NCBI GenBank assembly: GCA_015075635.1
Contig: JABTUA010000001.1
Coordinates: 3,286,001 to 3,350,000 of the forward strand
Source: Polyangiaceae bacterium
Lineage (GTDB): Bacteria; Myxococcota_A; Polyangia; Polyangiales; Polyangiaceae
Direction of reading: 5' to 3'
Length of the DNA stretch: 64,000 bases
Made by a program: the position numbers and the translations under genes. Numbering within the stretch: the stretch's first letter is position 1; the number at the start of each line of letters is the position of its first letter. The notes under the pieces were generated by a model, which saw only the letters and a list, made by a program, of their open reading frames with translations, made no database searches and was not told the DNA's origin. Shown here in pieces: positions 6,301 to 16,800 of this stretch.

Positions 6301-9300
6301 GTGTCGTCCCTAGCTGACGCTCTCTCCACGCTCTCCGATCGCGGCCTCCGGCGCTTGCTCGGCGCCCGCACCTTCTTGCGAGGTCTCGACTACGAGAAAC
6401 GCAAAGTGGTCGAGGAGGTCGGCGTGAGCGAGTCCACCGCGACCGGCAGGGTGAAGGGCTCGGACCCGGAGCCCTACGAAGTGACGATTCGCCTCGGCGG
6501 CGAGGGCATCACCTCGCAGTGCACCTGCCCGGCGTTCCAGAAGACCGGCCAGCACTGCAAGCACGTCGCCGCGCTGCTGATCACGGTGCGCAACCAAGCT
6601 CGAGCGGCCCTGCCTCGGCGCGAGCCGCAGCCCGGCGGGCAGCAACAGCAGCAGCAACAGCCGCACGCCCACCTCGGCGGGCCGGCCCAGCAACAACCGC
6701 CGCCGGGCGAGAGCAAGTCCAGCCGGCGGCGCGATCGCCGCCGGCGCGCGCAGCAGCAGCAGCACGTCGTCCCGCCGGGGTTCTCTCCTCCTCCCTCGCC
6801 GGACGCCAGCGCCCGCGCCACGGGGCTCGGGGCCTGGCTCGCGCCGGAGGGCGCCACCCGCCCCCAGAACCTCGAGTTCCGCGTCCACGTTCGGCAGGGC
6901 GGACTGACGGTCACGGTGCTCGACACCGAAGCGCGTGTGCCGCTCTTGCCCAGCGTCGCGCTGAGCTGGCAGGCGCTGTCGCCCACGCCGGACCGCGGCG
7001 CGCTGCGCGTGCTCTCTCGCTTCGAGAGCGGCAATCCCCGTCACCCCGCGGTGGACATCCGCGGCGAAGACGCCGCCGAGCTCTTGCCGCTGCTCAAGGA
7101 CCGCCGCGTCCTGCTCGAGCCCGCGTTGATGCAGCTCCGCTTCGGCAACGAGCCGCTCAAGCCCCGCTTCGATCTCGAGATGGTCGGCAGCGACACCATC
7201 GTCGCCAAGTGCACCTTCGAGCGTTCGGGTGACGGCCGGCGCTTCGCGCTGACCAGCGGCGGTTGGTTCGAAGGCGCTCCGGGCTGGCACATCGACACCA
7301 ACGAGGGCGTCGCCCGCCCCATCGACCACCGAGTGTCACCCGCGGCGCTCAGGCGCTTGCTCAGGAGCCCCACCATCGCCGAGCCCGCCAGCGAGCTGAT
7401 CGGGCTGATCGTCCAGGGCTTGCCCCGCGTCGCCGGCGAGATCGGCGCCGAGCTGCCGGATCTCTCGCAGGTGGCCGACGTGATCGACCTGACCCCGACC
7501 TTCCGCTTGCGCGCCGGCGGCGGCATCACCGAGGCGCACGTGTACCTGAAGGCCGCCTACCGGGAGCTGGAGGTCGAGGTCCGCGCCGACGGCATCTCTC
7601 CGCCGGTGATCGTGCTGCCGCCCGCCGAAGGCCAGAAGCGCGCGACCTGCATCCGCACCGACATCGCCGCCCAGCAGGACGCGGTGCAGCGCCTCTTGGA
7701 TCTGGGCCTCTCCCCGGACGAGAGCGGTGAAGCGTTCATCGCCGAGGGATCCAAGGCCATCCAGTTCTGGTCGGACGGAGTCGCCGCGCTGCCGGAGGAG
7801 TGGGACCTGTACGTGCCCGAGGAGCTGGTGGGAACCACCGTCCGCAACAAGACCGTGACCATGAACGCGCGCGTCTCGAGCGGCGTCGACTGGCTCGCCG
7901 TGAAGATCGTCTACCAGAGCGACGGCGTCGGCGTGGAGCGCGACGAGCTGATCCGCTGCCTGCGCGAGGGTAAGAAATACGTCCGGCTGTCGGACAATAC
8001 CTATGCGGAGATCGACCCGGACAAGGTCCAGGCGATGATCGACCGGGAGGTCGAGCTCCTGGCCGCGGCCGGAAAGAACGGCAAGCTGCCGCTCTCGCAG
8101 GCGGGACGCATCCAGGAGCTGCTCGAGCACGCCGCCGACGTCAATGTGGCGCCGGCTGCCAAGGCCTTGTTCGAGAAGCTCGCCAACATCGACGAGATCA
8201 AGGCCGCGAAGAAGCCGCGAAACCTGAAGGCCGTGTTGCGCCCCTACCAGGAGCAGGGCCTGTCGTGGCTGCGCTTCATCCACGACATCGGCTCCGGCGG
8301 CGTCTTGGCCGACGACATGGGTCTGGGCAAGACCGTCCAGACCATCGCGCTCCTGCTCTTGCTGAAGCAGGAGAAGAAGGAGCATGCGCTCCGCGCGCTG
8401 ATCGTCGCGCCGACCAGCGTGGTGCCCAACTGGATGCGCGAGATCGAGCGCTTCGGCCCGGCGCTCACCACCGCGCTCTGGCACGGCGCCGGCCGCAAGG
8501 ACCAGATGGACGAGCTCGAGAGCGCCAACGTCATCATCACCAGCTACGCGCTCCTGCGTCGCGACATCGACCTCTTGAAGAAGCTCGATCTCGACTACGC
8601 CATCCTGGACGAGGCCCAGAACATCAAGAACCCGTTGTCGGCCACCGCCGCCGCCGCTCGCGATCTAGGCGCCAGGCGCAGGCTGGCGCTGACCGGTACG
8701 CCCATCGAGAACCGGCTGAGCGAGATCTGGAGCATCTTCGACTTCGTGAGCCCGGGGCTGCTCGGGCCCTTGAACAAGTTCGAGGAGCGCTACGGCCGGC
8801 CCATCGATCAGGGCGACTCCAAGGCCGCCGCCCGCCTGCGCGCCAGCATTCACCCGTTCATCCTGCGCCGCACGAAGAACGAGGTCGCCAAGGACCTGCC
8901 GCCGAAGATCGAGATCGACAAGGTCGTCGATTTGGCGCCCGACCAGCGGGCCATCTACCTCCAGGTGCTGCGCGAGGTCCGCGCCCAGGTCCTGGGCGAG
9001 GTCGAGCGCCAGGGCGTCGCCAAGAGCCAGCTCCACATCCTGGCGGGCCTGACCAAGCTCAGGCAGGCCGCCTGCGATCCGCGCCTGCTCGGCCTACCGC
9101 GCGAGTTTTCCCACGACGACAGCGGCAAGTTGGCAGCCTTGCGCGAGCTGGTCGAAGAGGTCGACAGCGGCGGGCACAAGGTGCTGGTCTTCAGTCAGTT
9201 CGTCAGCATGCTGAAGCTCGTTCGCGACGCCCTCGACGAGGACAAGATTCGCTACGAGTACCTCGACGGCAGCACCGTCGACCGGGCGGAGCGCGTCGAC

Positions 9301-9633
9301 AACTTCCAGAACGATCCGACCATCCCGGTGTTCTTGATCAGCCTGAAGGCCGGCGGCTCCGGCCTCAACCTGACCGCCGCCGACACCGTCATCCACTTCG
9401 ATCCGTGGTGGAACCCAGCGGTCGAAGACCAGGCCTCCGACCGCGCGCACCGCATCGGCCAGAAGAAGGTCGTGACCATCTACCGGCTGGTGGCGGCGGG
9501 AACCATCGAGGAGAAGATCCTGCAGCTGAAGCAGAAAAAGAAGGATCTGGTCGCCGCCGTGCTGACCGAAGACAGCGGGGGCGCCAAGAAGCTGACCAAA
9601 GAAGACATCGACGATCTGTTCAAGCTGGACTGA
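6301..9633 (+). CDS. SNF2-family ATP-dependent helicase with N-terminal SWIM zinc finger
   Basis: A 1110-residue protein starting at GTG 6301. Residues 74-88 hold a SWIM zinc finger (C74, C76, C86, H88; CxC-x9-CxH). A Gln/Pro/His-rich linker of about 80 residues and a long middle domain follow. The C-terminal ~450 residues are the SNF2 motor: Walker A in DDMGLGKT (about 670-678), Walker B as DEAQ near 771, and the helicase C-terminal part ending in SDRAHRIGQ. SWIM-SNF2 proteins of the HepA/RapA type remodel nucleic-acid-protein complexes in transcription or repair; the exact role is not known. It may be co-transcribed with the pyrophosphatase-like gene 30 nt upstream. Confidence 0.93.
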   Translation: MSSLADALSTLSDRGLRRLLGARTFLRGLDYEKRKVVEEVGVSESTATGRVKGSDPEPYEVTIRLGGEGITSQCTCPAFQKTGQHCKHVAALLITVRNQARAALPRREPQPGGQQQQQQQPHAHLGGPAQQQPPPGESKSSRRRDRRRRAQQQQHVVPPGFSPPPSPDASARATGLGAWLAPEGATRPQNLEFRVHVRQGGLTVTVLDTEARVPLLPSVALSWQALSPTPDRGALRVLSRFESGNPRHPAVDIRGEDAAELLPLLKDRRVLLEPALMQLRFGNEPLKPRFDLEMVGSDTIVAKCTFERSGDGRRFALTSGGWFEGAPGWHIDTNEGVARPIDHRVSPAALRRLLRSPTIAEPASELIGLIVQGLPRVAGEIGAELPDLSQVADVIDLTPTFRLRAGGGITEAHVYLKAAYRELEVEVRADGISPPVIVLPPAEGQKRATCIRTDIAAQQDAVQRLLDLGLSPDESGEAFIAEGSKAIQFWSDGVAALPEEWDLYVPEELVGTTVRNKTVTMNARVSSGVDWLAVKIVYQSDGVGVERDELIRCLREGKKYVRLSDNTYAEIDPDKVQAMIDREVELLAAAGKNGKLPLSQAGRIQELLEHAADVNVAPAAKALFEKLANIDEIKAAKKPRNLKAVLRPYQEQGLSWLRFIHDIGSGGVLADDMGLGKTVQTIALLLLLKQEKKEHALRALIVAPTSVVPNWMREIERFGPALTTALWHGAGRKDQMDELESANVIITSYALLRRDIDLLKKLDLDYAILDEAQNIKNPLSATAAAARDLGARRRLALTGTPIENRLSEIWSIFDFVSPGLLGPLNKFEERYGRPIDQGDSKAAARLRASIHPFILRRTKNEVAKDLPPKIEIDKVVDLAPDQRAIYLQVLREVRAQVLGEVERQGVAKSQLHILAGLTKLRQAACDPRLLGLPREFSHDDSGKLAALRELVEEVDSGGHKVLVFSQFVSMLKLVRDALDEDKIRYEYLDGSTVDRAERVDNFQNDPTIPVFLISLKAGGSGLNLTAADTVIHFDPWWNPAVEDQASDRAHRIGQKKVVTIYRLVAAGTIEEKILQLKQKKKDLVAAVLTEDSGGAKKLTKEDIDDLFKLD

Positions 9634-9720
9634 GCTCTCCCTGGCCTCGCGGTCCACAAAACGCCAACGCGCTCGGGAGGAGCTCTCGCTCCCCGCGTGC
9701 GCGTCGTTCGCCGCCGAGGC

Positions 9721-9918
9721 TCAGACTCGACTTCCGCTGTCTTGACATGAGCAGATCGCGATCTGCCACTGAGGTCGAGACCGACGAGAATGCCGGCGAG
9801 GCCGGCACACTCCGTCGTCAGGTGGAGGTACTCGCCGAGCGCTTCCTGAGCGGGTCTCGACGAGTACCGCGAAGCAGGCAGGGCACCGCCGCAAGCGCGG
9901 GGCGCGATAGAGCGAAAC
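9721..9918 (-). repeat. Dispersed ~200-bp repeat, copy A
   Basis: Read on the minus strand, this intergenic segment aligns almost end to end with 29614-29834 (plus strand). Shared blocks include TCCACCTGACG, GGAGTG-GCCGGCCT, CTCAGTGGC, a central palindrome, and the terminal CAAGACAGCG-AAGTCGAGTC. Its palindrome GCAGATCGCGATCTGC (9751-9766) is perfect. The element fills almost all of the space between the SNF2 gene and the lipoprotein gene 9924-10355 and lies directly 3' of the latter. It carries no convincing coding frame. A non-autonomous mobile element remnant or a family of structured RNAs are both possible. Confidence 0.7.
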
Positions 9919-9923
9919 CCGAG

Positions 9924-10355
9924 TCAGATGTCGCCGACGGACGGGACCTGGCAGCCGGCGCCTTGCTGGTAGTCGACACCGCAAGGACCGTTGGAGGTCA
10001 CACAGCACTTCACCGCAGGCGCCGCCGGAGTCGGGCAGGTCTGCGGGTTGCAGGTGCCGCCACCGCCGGTGCCGCTGCTGCCACCGGTCGCGCTGCCGCC
10101 CATGCCGCCGCCGCCGCTGGTGGTGCCCCCGGCGCCGCCGCTCGGCATGCCGCCGCCGCCGCTGGTGCTACCACCCGCGCCGCCGCTGCTGCCGCCGGTC
10201 CCCTTGTCGGTGGTGGCGTCCTTGCCGCCGCCTGTACCGCCGAACACGCCCTCGTTGCTCTCGTCGCTCGATGCACACGACGAGGTCGTGATGAGCGGCA
10301 AACCAACGAACGCAGCGAAGCAAACTCCGATTACACGGGCGAGACTCGACCTCAC
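9924..10355 (-). CDS. Lipoprotein with Gly/Ser-rich linker
   Basis: A 143-residue predicted lipoprotein. The start is GTG 10355, because a perfect AAGGAGG (10362-10368) sits 6 nt upstream; the ATG at 10379 would place that site inside the coding region. A signal peptide of about 27 residues ends in a Cys (TTSSCAS) that fits a lipobox. About 65 residues of Gly/Ser/Thr repeats follow, then a C-terminal Cys-rich module with at least five Cys (CNPQTC, KCC). Such low-complexity linkers after the lipobox are common in myxobacterial surface lipoproteins. No family is recognised for the C-terminal module. The gene is divergent from the glycosyltransferase gene at 10506. Confidence 0.75.
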   Translation of the reverse strand: MRSSLARVIGVCFAAFVGLPLITTSSCASSDESNEGVFGGTGGGKDATTDKGTGGSSGGAGGSTSGGGGMPSGGAGGTTSGGGGMGGSATGGSSGTGGGGTCNPQTCPTPAAPAVKCCVTSNGPCGVDYQQGAGCQVPSVGDI

Positions 10356-10361
10356 GAACGG

Positions 10362-10368
10362 CCTCCTT
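10362..10368 (-). promoter_or_regulatory. Shine-Dalgarno site fixing the lipoprotein start
   Basis: AAGGAGG on the minus strand, 6 nt before GTG 10355. It decides the start of the 9924-10355 lipoprotein in favour of GTG rather than the upstream ATG. Confidence 0.75.
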
Positions 10369-10505
10369 GAGTGAAGCATGACCCGAAACCGCCCATACCG
10401 CCGGCCGGGCTTAAAGAAGTGTAGCTCAGAGCAGGCTGGCTCGCGAGAAATCTTCTGCGGCAGATGCCTGGCTCGGGCTCAGGTCGTGGCAGGATCCGAC
10501 GCCGG

Positions 10506-12368
10506 ATGAGCTCGGAGCCCCGTCCCGATGCGGTGCGGCACGCCTGGTCGACCCCGGCGGCGCTCGGGCTCTTGGCGGCGTTGATGGGGATTCTCGCGGC
10601 GTTTGCCGTGCCGCGCCTGACCAACCACGCGATCGGCGACATCGAGTTCACGGGCTGGTCGGGCCCGGTGGCTCGGGAGCTCTACGGAGGCCGTGCGCCC
10701 TACGTGGACTTCGTCCTGCCGATCCCGCCGGGCAGCATGGCCATTCTGGCCGGAATTCATCGCTGGGCGGGGGAGCCGCGGCTCCTGCACGAGCTCGGCT
10801 TGATCGCGGTCTGCCAGATCGCCCTCGCCTTGCTCGGCTACGCGGTCGTTCGCCCGCTGACCAGCCGCGAGAATGCCGTGCTCGTGGCCTTCGCCTCCGC
10901 GGTCATCCTGCTGCGCGGCTTCAAGGAGTGCGCCTACGACCACACGGCGGCGGTGGTCGCCTGGAGCAGCGTGGCCTTCGGAGCGCGTGCGATCCTGCAC
11001 GATTCGCCCCGAGCCCGGCGCGTCGCCTGGGCAGTGTCCGGCGCACTGGCCGCGCTGACGTTGTTCTTCAAACAGAGCACGGCGTTCGGGGTGCTGCTGG
11101 GGTGGCCGCTCGCGCTCAGCTACCTGCTCTTGGTCGGCGTCCAGACGCGGGCCGGGACCGCGCGCAACGCCCTGGCCTGGGGCGCCGGCGTCGGCGTTGG
11201 GCTCGCGCTGGTGGCCGCCGGCCTGATTGCGCTCGGCAGCTCGCCGGCGGCGTTCTACCAGGCGGCCATCGCCGACGGCCCCGCGCTCAAGGGCGGCAGC
11301 CGCGCGGTGAGCTCGAACCTGGGGCACTACCTGCTCGCCTCGCCCATCTACCCCGCGTCTTTGTTGCTGACCGCCGTCGCCGCCGGCGTCGTCGTTCGCC
11401 TCTCGCGCATGCCCGGCGGTTTGCACCTGGGAGACACAGATCCGGCAGCGCCGCCCAGCTCGCGCCGCACCGCGGTCATCGCAGCGCTCGCGCTCTTGGC
11501 CTTCGGCACGGCCACGTTCCTGGTCGCGCTGCGCGCTCGCGCCCTGCCCGAGCAGCTCGCCTACTGGACCGACCGGCTGCGCTTCGTCCCCGGCTTCGGT
11601 CTGCTCTTGGCGTGCTTGGCGTGTCTGGCTCACCTGACGCGCGCCCGAGGCGCCGATGGCGCAGCGCTCGAGAGCTGGCGGCGCGGGCACGCCTGGAACG
11701 CGCTGTTCGCCCTCACGCTCTCGATCTCGCTGGCGCACAACCTGTCCTCGCCGGAGTTCCGGCCGTTCTACGACCCGAACCCCATCATCCCAGTCGCCTT
11801 CGCTTTCCTGTTCGTGGCCTTCGACAAGGCCGCGCTGCCCCGCGCCAAGCTCGCGCTCTTCGCGCTGGCCCTCGGCGCGCTCTTCTCGCCGCGCTTCGAC
11901 CGCGTGCTCGGCGCCCAGATCGCCATCGGGCGCCATGGCAACTGGGGCGGCCTTTACGTCAGCGAGGGCGCCATGCCCATCGTGAACGCCGCGCTCCGGG
12001 TGCGAGAGTTGGCGGGCGAGCACGAGACGGTGCTGGTGTTGCCGGAGGATCTGCAGATCGCCGCGCTGATCGGCCGCCCGCGCCCGCCGCTCCGAGGTGC
12101 GGTGGTGTTCGTGGACCAATACGCGCCACGCCTGGTCGACGGAGATCTGAGAGCGCTCGAGCAGAACCTGCCGAAGGTCGTGGTCATCCGCCCCGCGGAG
12201 CGCGACCTCTGGGCCATCGTGTTCGCGCACTGGAACGCCAACAGCGGCGCCCGCAGAGTCGTCGATCGCTTCCTGGACGACTGGCTCCCCAAGCACTACC
12301 GCCGGGACTCGAGCTACGTGACCCGCTACGGCAACCGGGACGGCACGCTGGAGATCTGGGTTCGCTAG
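10506..12368 (+). CDS. GT-C-type membrane glycosyltransferase (family 39-like)
   Basis: A 620-residue polytopic membrane protein. ATG 10506 is chosen because the 14 preceding codons are Gly/Arg-rich and not family-like. An acidic first loop with GDIEFTGWSG and the APYVDFVLPIPPGS segment match the first periplasmic loop of GT-C transferases, which use lipid-linked sugars and an Asp/Glu there. About ten hydrophobic helices follow, then a soluble C-terminal domain of roughly 130 residues. The substrate cannot be told. No other glycan genes are adjacent. It is convergent with the lipoprotein/protease pair downstream. Confidence 0.7.
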   Translation: MSSEPRPDAVRHAWSTPAALGLLAALMGILAAFAVPRLTNHAIGDIEFTGWSGPVARELYGGRAPYVDFVLPIPPGSMAILAGIHRWAGEPRLLHELGLIAVCQIALALLGYAVVRPLTSRENAVLVAFASAVILLRGFKECAYDHTAAVVAWSSVAFGARAILHDSPRARRVAWAVSGALAALTLFFKQSTAFGVLLGWPLALSYLLLVGVQTRAGTARNALAWGAGVGVGLALVAAGLIALGSSPAAFYQAAIADGPALKGGSRAVSSNLGHYLLASPIYPASLLLTAVAAGVVVRLSRMPGGLHLGDTDPAAPPSSRRTAVIAALALLAFGTATFLVALRARALPEQLAYWTDRLRFVPGFGLLLACLACLAHLTRARGADGAALESWRRGHAWNALFALTLSISLAHNLSSPEFRPFYDPNPIIPVAFAFLFVAFDKAALPRAKLALFALALGALFSPRFDRVLGAQIAIGRHGNWGGLYVSEGAMPIVNAALRVRELAGEHETVLVLPEDLQIAALIGRPRPPLRGAVVFVDQYAPRLVDGDLRALEQNLPKVVVIRPAERDLWAIVFAHWNANSGARRVVDRFLDDWLPKHYRRDSSYVTRYGNRDGTLEIWVR

Positions 12369-12494
12369 CCCTGAGCCGCCTTCCGCCGCAGCCCCCGCCG
12401 CAGCCGAAACCGCCTTCGCTCAAACGCGCAGTTGCGCCGTGGCTGTCGAGAAGTGCCGGGGGCCCGCGCCGCGCTTTGGCGTGATCATCTCCAG

Positions 12495-13874
12495 TCACGG
12501 CGCAGGATAGCGCACCAGGTACGCCGAGGGGCCGGTGTTCGGCTTGGCGGCGGCGATGTAGACGTGGTCGCGGGAGATGCCGAGGAGGGCCTTCACCTCG
12601 TGGTCCGCGGGGAGCACGTGCGAGGCGTTTGCGGCGTTCTCCAAGTTCCAGACCAGGACTTCCTGCTTGCCGAAGGTTGGACTGAAGGCCGGGAACGCGA
12701 ATCGCCCCCAGCCGCCGGCGCGCGCCATCCCATAGCTCGTCAGCGAGACGCTGGCGATCTTCTTGGGTGCGAGTTGTTGCGGGTTCTCCGAGTACGGGGT
12801 GCTCCACAGCTCGACCGAGCCGTAGACATTCTCTTGAATGCGGTTCACGCCGCGGAAGAACCCGACCTGGCTGTTCGCGAACGCTGGGGATCCGTAGTCA
12901 TCGCTTGACGCTGAGGGCTTCAGATAGGTCTGGGGCGCGGTCATCCCGTCTGAGTAAGCGATGACTCGCTGCGGAAGTCCCGCCTCTTGCGCCTGATACT
13001 CGTCAAACAGGAACTGAGACCCCGTCGAGACGGGGTCCCCATAGTCCAGGGCGTATCCGGGCTGCTCGGCCTTCGCGAACATCACGAAGTCCGAGCCGTC
13101 CACGGCCGAAACGGTGCTGAAGCGATCCACAGGCACCCACCACCAGAGCCAGCGCTTGGAGCCGAGGGGGGTGCGCTGGGGAACGCCAAAGGGCTGCGAC
13201 TGCAGAGCGAATACGGTGACACTCTCGGGATTGCTACCCACGTCCGCCAAGATGCCCGCGCGGGTGTCCATTCCCAGCGGGCCGGTCATGACAGCGAGCC
13301 GGCTCCCCCAAAGTGAGCCCGTCCAGAAGTGGCAGAGGTCGGCTGCGAGCGAGCCGCGGATCCCATCGAGCGCTACCCCATCGCCGGAGGCGAAGATCAC
13401 CGAGTGCTTCGAGGACTCCAGAGCCAACCCAATGCGCACGACGCTCCCGTCGTCGTGCACGCTGCTACCGGGAGTGAAGGCCGCATCACTCCCCAGGAGC
13501 TTCGGATTGAACACCGCCTCCTGACAGTCGCTCGCCCAGGAGCACGTCTTCCACACCCAGGCCTTCAGCTCCGTCGGGTTGGCGAGACGCTCGATGGGGC
13601 ACCCCGCGGCAACCTGCCCTGTCGATTCCCACTTCGGCTCCGCGCCCCAGTCGACCCCGCCGTCGGAGGCCGCGCCACCGCCAGCTCCACCCACGCTGCC
13701 GCCAGCCCCGCCCGAGGTCCCGCCGCCGCTCGGCGACGTTCCCGCGCCGCCGCCTGCTCCTCCCGCGTCACTCCCACCGTCGCTCGCCGCCGAGTCCGAG
13801 TCGGTCCCGCACGCGACCCACGCCGTCGCGGCGAGCGCGATCGCGAAGACCCCGGCGCCCAGCGCTCGTCGCAT
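12495..13874 (-). CDS. Large secreted lipoprotein, probable beta-propeller
   Basis: A 459-residue lipoprotein starting at ATG 13874. The signal peptide ends with WVAC, and a Gly/Ser/Ala-rich linker (about residues 28-75) follows. The remainder has repeated short beta-type stretches ending in small polar turns, such as SRLAVMTG, SDFVMFAK and DHVYIAAA, which suggests a beta-propeller, though no named family is recognised. The start lies 5 nt after the stop of the upstream protease gene, so the two are one transcription unit and are probably co-secreted. Expression may depend on the phase state of the repeat tract before the protease. Confidence 0.75.
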   Translation of the reverse strand: MRRALGAGVFAIALAATAWVACGTDSDSAASDGGSDAGGAGGGAGTSPSGGGTSGGAGGSVGGAGGGAASDGGVDWGAEPKWESTGQVAAGCPIERLANPTELKAWVWKTCSWASDCQEAVFNPKLLGSDAAFTPGSSVHDDGSVVRIGLALESSKHSVIFASGDGVALDGIRGSLAADLCHFWTGSLWGSRLAVMTGPLGMDTRAGILADVGSNPESVTVFALQSQPFGVPQRTPLGSKRWLWWWVPVDRFSTVSAVDGSDFVMFAKAEQPGYALDYGDPVSTGSQFLFDEYQAQEAGLPQRVIAYSDGMTAPQTYLKPSASSDDYGSPAFANSQVGFFRGVNRIQENVYGSVELWSTPYSENPQQLAPKKIASVSLTSYGMARAGGWGRFAFPAFSPTFGKQEVLVWNLENAANASHVLPADHEVKALLGISRDHVYIAAAKPNTGPSAYLVRYPAP

Positions 13875-13879
13875 GGCGC

Positions 13880-16800
13880 TCACAGGCAGTCGGGCACGCC
13901 CGCCTTCGGTCCGGCGCCCTTCTTCTTCGGAGCGAAGTAGACGTCCTCCGCCGCGACGAAGGTGTTCTGCACCTTCCCGCCGGGCTGCGACATCGGCAGC
14001 GTCAGGCCGCGCCGGGTGAGCGTCGGCTCGAGCGCGAGGCGCCCTGCACGGAAGACTCCGCCCACCAGGAACAGGTGGTGCTCGCCCGGCCGCAGCACGA
14101 CCGCCGCGGTACGGTCGAGCTTGGTCGAGCTGCCCGCGAGCAACAGCTCTCCGTCCGGCGCGTTCGAGAGCTCGACGCGCGTCGCGTGACCGGCGCGCGG
14201 GAAGAGCCCCATCACCTTCGAGCGGAGGGTGTCGAGGTCGAGCCGGACGATCCGCGCGAGCCCCGGGCCGGACCCCGCATCCACGAACCACAGGCTCCGC
14301 GTCTCCGGCTGGTACGTGGCGGCGAGCACCAGCCGCGGCGCCGTGCCGCTGATGGGGAGCCGCATCCACTCCCGGCTCTCGATGCCGTAGCGCCAGACGT
14401 CGCCGGCTTGCGCGCCGTCGCTGGCGAGCTTGCCGCCCAGCACGAAGACCGCGTGCTCGCGAGCGCTGAGCGCCGCCCCGAAGTCGCTGCGCGGGGCTGG
14501 CCCCGGTGAGTCGGGCGGCTCCGCGACAGCCGCGTTGAGGAGGTCGTCGGTGGCGCGGCGCCCGACCGGCTGCACCAGCCCGGCGACCTGCGCCAGCGCC
14601 GAGCGCACCGCGGAGCCGTCGGGCGAGAGACCGACCAGACCGACCATGCCGCTGCGCAGCCAGCCGCCGCGCTCCGCCGCCTGGAGCCAGCGCACGTCGG
14701 GCTCGAGCAGCGCGCCGAGCGCCGCGCTCGAGAACGACGCGGTCAGATCCGTGCTCTGGGTCAGGCCCTGCGCGCCCACGACCGACTGCGTCGGATCGAT
14801 GAGCAGGTTCTGGATGTCCATCGACGTGGCGCAGTGCGGGCACGGGTCGCTCTGGCACCAGAAGCACGCGACGAGCGCGGCGCCCTTCACGTTCAGGTCC
14901 AGGGTCTTTCCGTAGAAGTTCGACTCGTAGTGGTTCGAGTGGCTCCGGAACACCGCCGGCGACGCCGGTGACATCTGAGGCACGTCGCGCACCGCCGTCC
15001 AGAGCACGCCGAGCTTGCCGACGTTGATCCCGAAGCCCTCGACCGCGGTGCTCCCGAGGTCCCAGCTCACCAGCCTCGGCGCCGTGCCGAAGGTCGCGAG
15101 CTGGTCGGACGGCGCAGCAGCGAGCCCGGGCTGCGGCTCCTCGGTGACGAGACCCGAAAACGCGGCGCCCGGGGTGAAGTAGCCCGGCGGTGGGGACGCC
15201 GGGAGCGAGCCCGGGTTCGGTGGGGCCGGCGCGATGTCCGGCAGCAACCAAGCAGTCGATTGCCCGTACTCACCTGCCTCGAGCGGACACTGCAGCTCGC
15301 AGTCCTTCACGGTGCCGACGAGTTTTCCATCCACCTTGCACGGGCAGAACCTCACCCCGACGGTCGCCTCCGGCGTCCCGGTGTACAGCGAGCTGAACGG
15401 CGCCTGGCTCGCGGGCTGCTTCTTGGTCGGCGCGACGCTGTTCGGCAGCAGGTGGGGCTGGAGCGACAGCGTCAGCCAGAGGTCCTGGCTGGTGCTGGTG
15501 AAGATGGACGCCTTCTCGAACGTCCGCGTGCACGGGTTCGGGTCGCAGGCGTCGCCGACGTAGGGGTAGGGCTCGCCGCGGGCGATCTCGAGGTCCAGGT
15601 TGCAGTTCGCCTGGTTGTTGACGCCGCCGTAGTCGCTCTTGGCGTTGAACACGCTCGGGCAGCTGTCGCACGCGTCGCCGAGGCCGTCGCCGTCCGCGTC
15701 CGCGAACTTGTTGCAGTGGCGGTGGCCGAGCGCGACGCCGCCGCCAGGCTGGGGCAAGAGCTTCGCGGGGCTGCACTGGCTGTCGGCGAGCCCGGTCTTG
15801 GCGACGCACTGCGCGTCCGAGAGGCACTGCATCGCGAAGATCTCGTTCCTGTCCGCGCCGTGGTCCTCGTTCGGGTACGGGCCGAGATCTCCCTTCAGCC
15901 CGGCGCAGTTGTCGCAGACGTTCCCCGCCCCGTCGCCGTCGTCGTCGGCCTGGTCCGGGTTGTGCTGCGTCCGGCAGTTGTCGCAGGAGTCCGCGTAGAG
16001 GTCGCCGTCGAAGTCTCTGCCCCAGGAGCATCGGCCCACGAAGCCGGCGCACGCATTCGGCAGCGTCAGGCCGTTGAAGACGGTCGTCCCGATCTGGACG
16101 CACCGGTTCATCTTCGGGTACGCCTGCGGGTTGCCCGGATTGCAGTCGACGTCCGTGTCGCAGCAGACGAAGTCGCTCTCGCCGCGCACGTCGCTGTGTG
16201 GGCACTTGTCGCAGGCGTCGCCGACGCCGTCGAAGTCCGAGTCCCCCTGCTTCAGCGTGAGCGGGTCCCTCGGGTTGGGCATCGTCGGGCAGTCGTCGCA
16301 GGCGTCGGGCACACCGTCTTGGTCCTCGTCGGGACCCGTCGTCACCACTCCCGTCGCCTTGTAGCTCGCGTCCGGAACGAACGGGCAAGGGTCGCAGCCG
16401 TCAGGGATCTGATCTCCGTCGGTGTCCAGGTCGGCGAGGGCGGCGGGCGCATCGGGTCCACAGGTGCCGTGGTAGTGACCAGCGGAGTCCGTCAGCAGCG
16501 GCTGCAGGAAGCCGACCGCGCCGGCGGTGTCGGTGGGAGTCCAGACGTCTTCCATCGTGAGCTGGCAGAAGTAACCGCACACCGGCGGGATGTCCAAGCT
16601 GCAGGTCCAGTTGCAGGACAGCGGCGACAGCTCGAAGGCAGAGTTGATCCCGCAGAGCTTCGAGCCCTGGAACATAGGTCCGCCAGAGTCCCCGGGCTCG
16701 ATCAGCCGGACTTCGCTCGAGCCGAGGAGCGCCTGGACGGCATCGGAGAAGCCAAGAGCCTCCGGCAAGAGTCCGCCGATCACGTCCGTCAGATCGAACT

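Noticed and set aside
6640..6760. CAG/CAA repeat in the SNF2 gene as a contingency tract
   Set aside because: It is an interrupted, in-frame Gln-rich linker within a coding sequence, a common low-complexity feature; copy changes would not shift frame.
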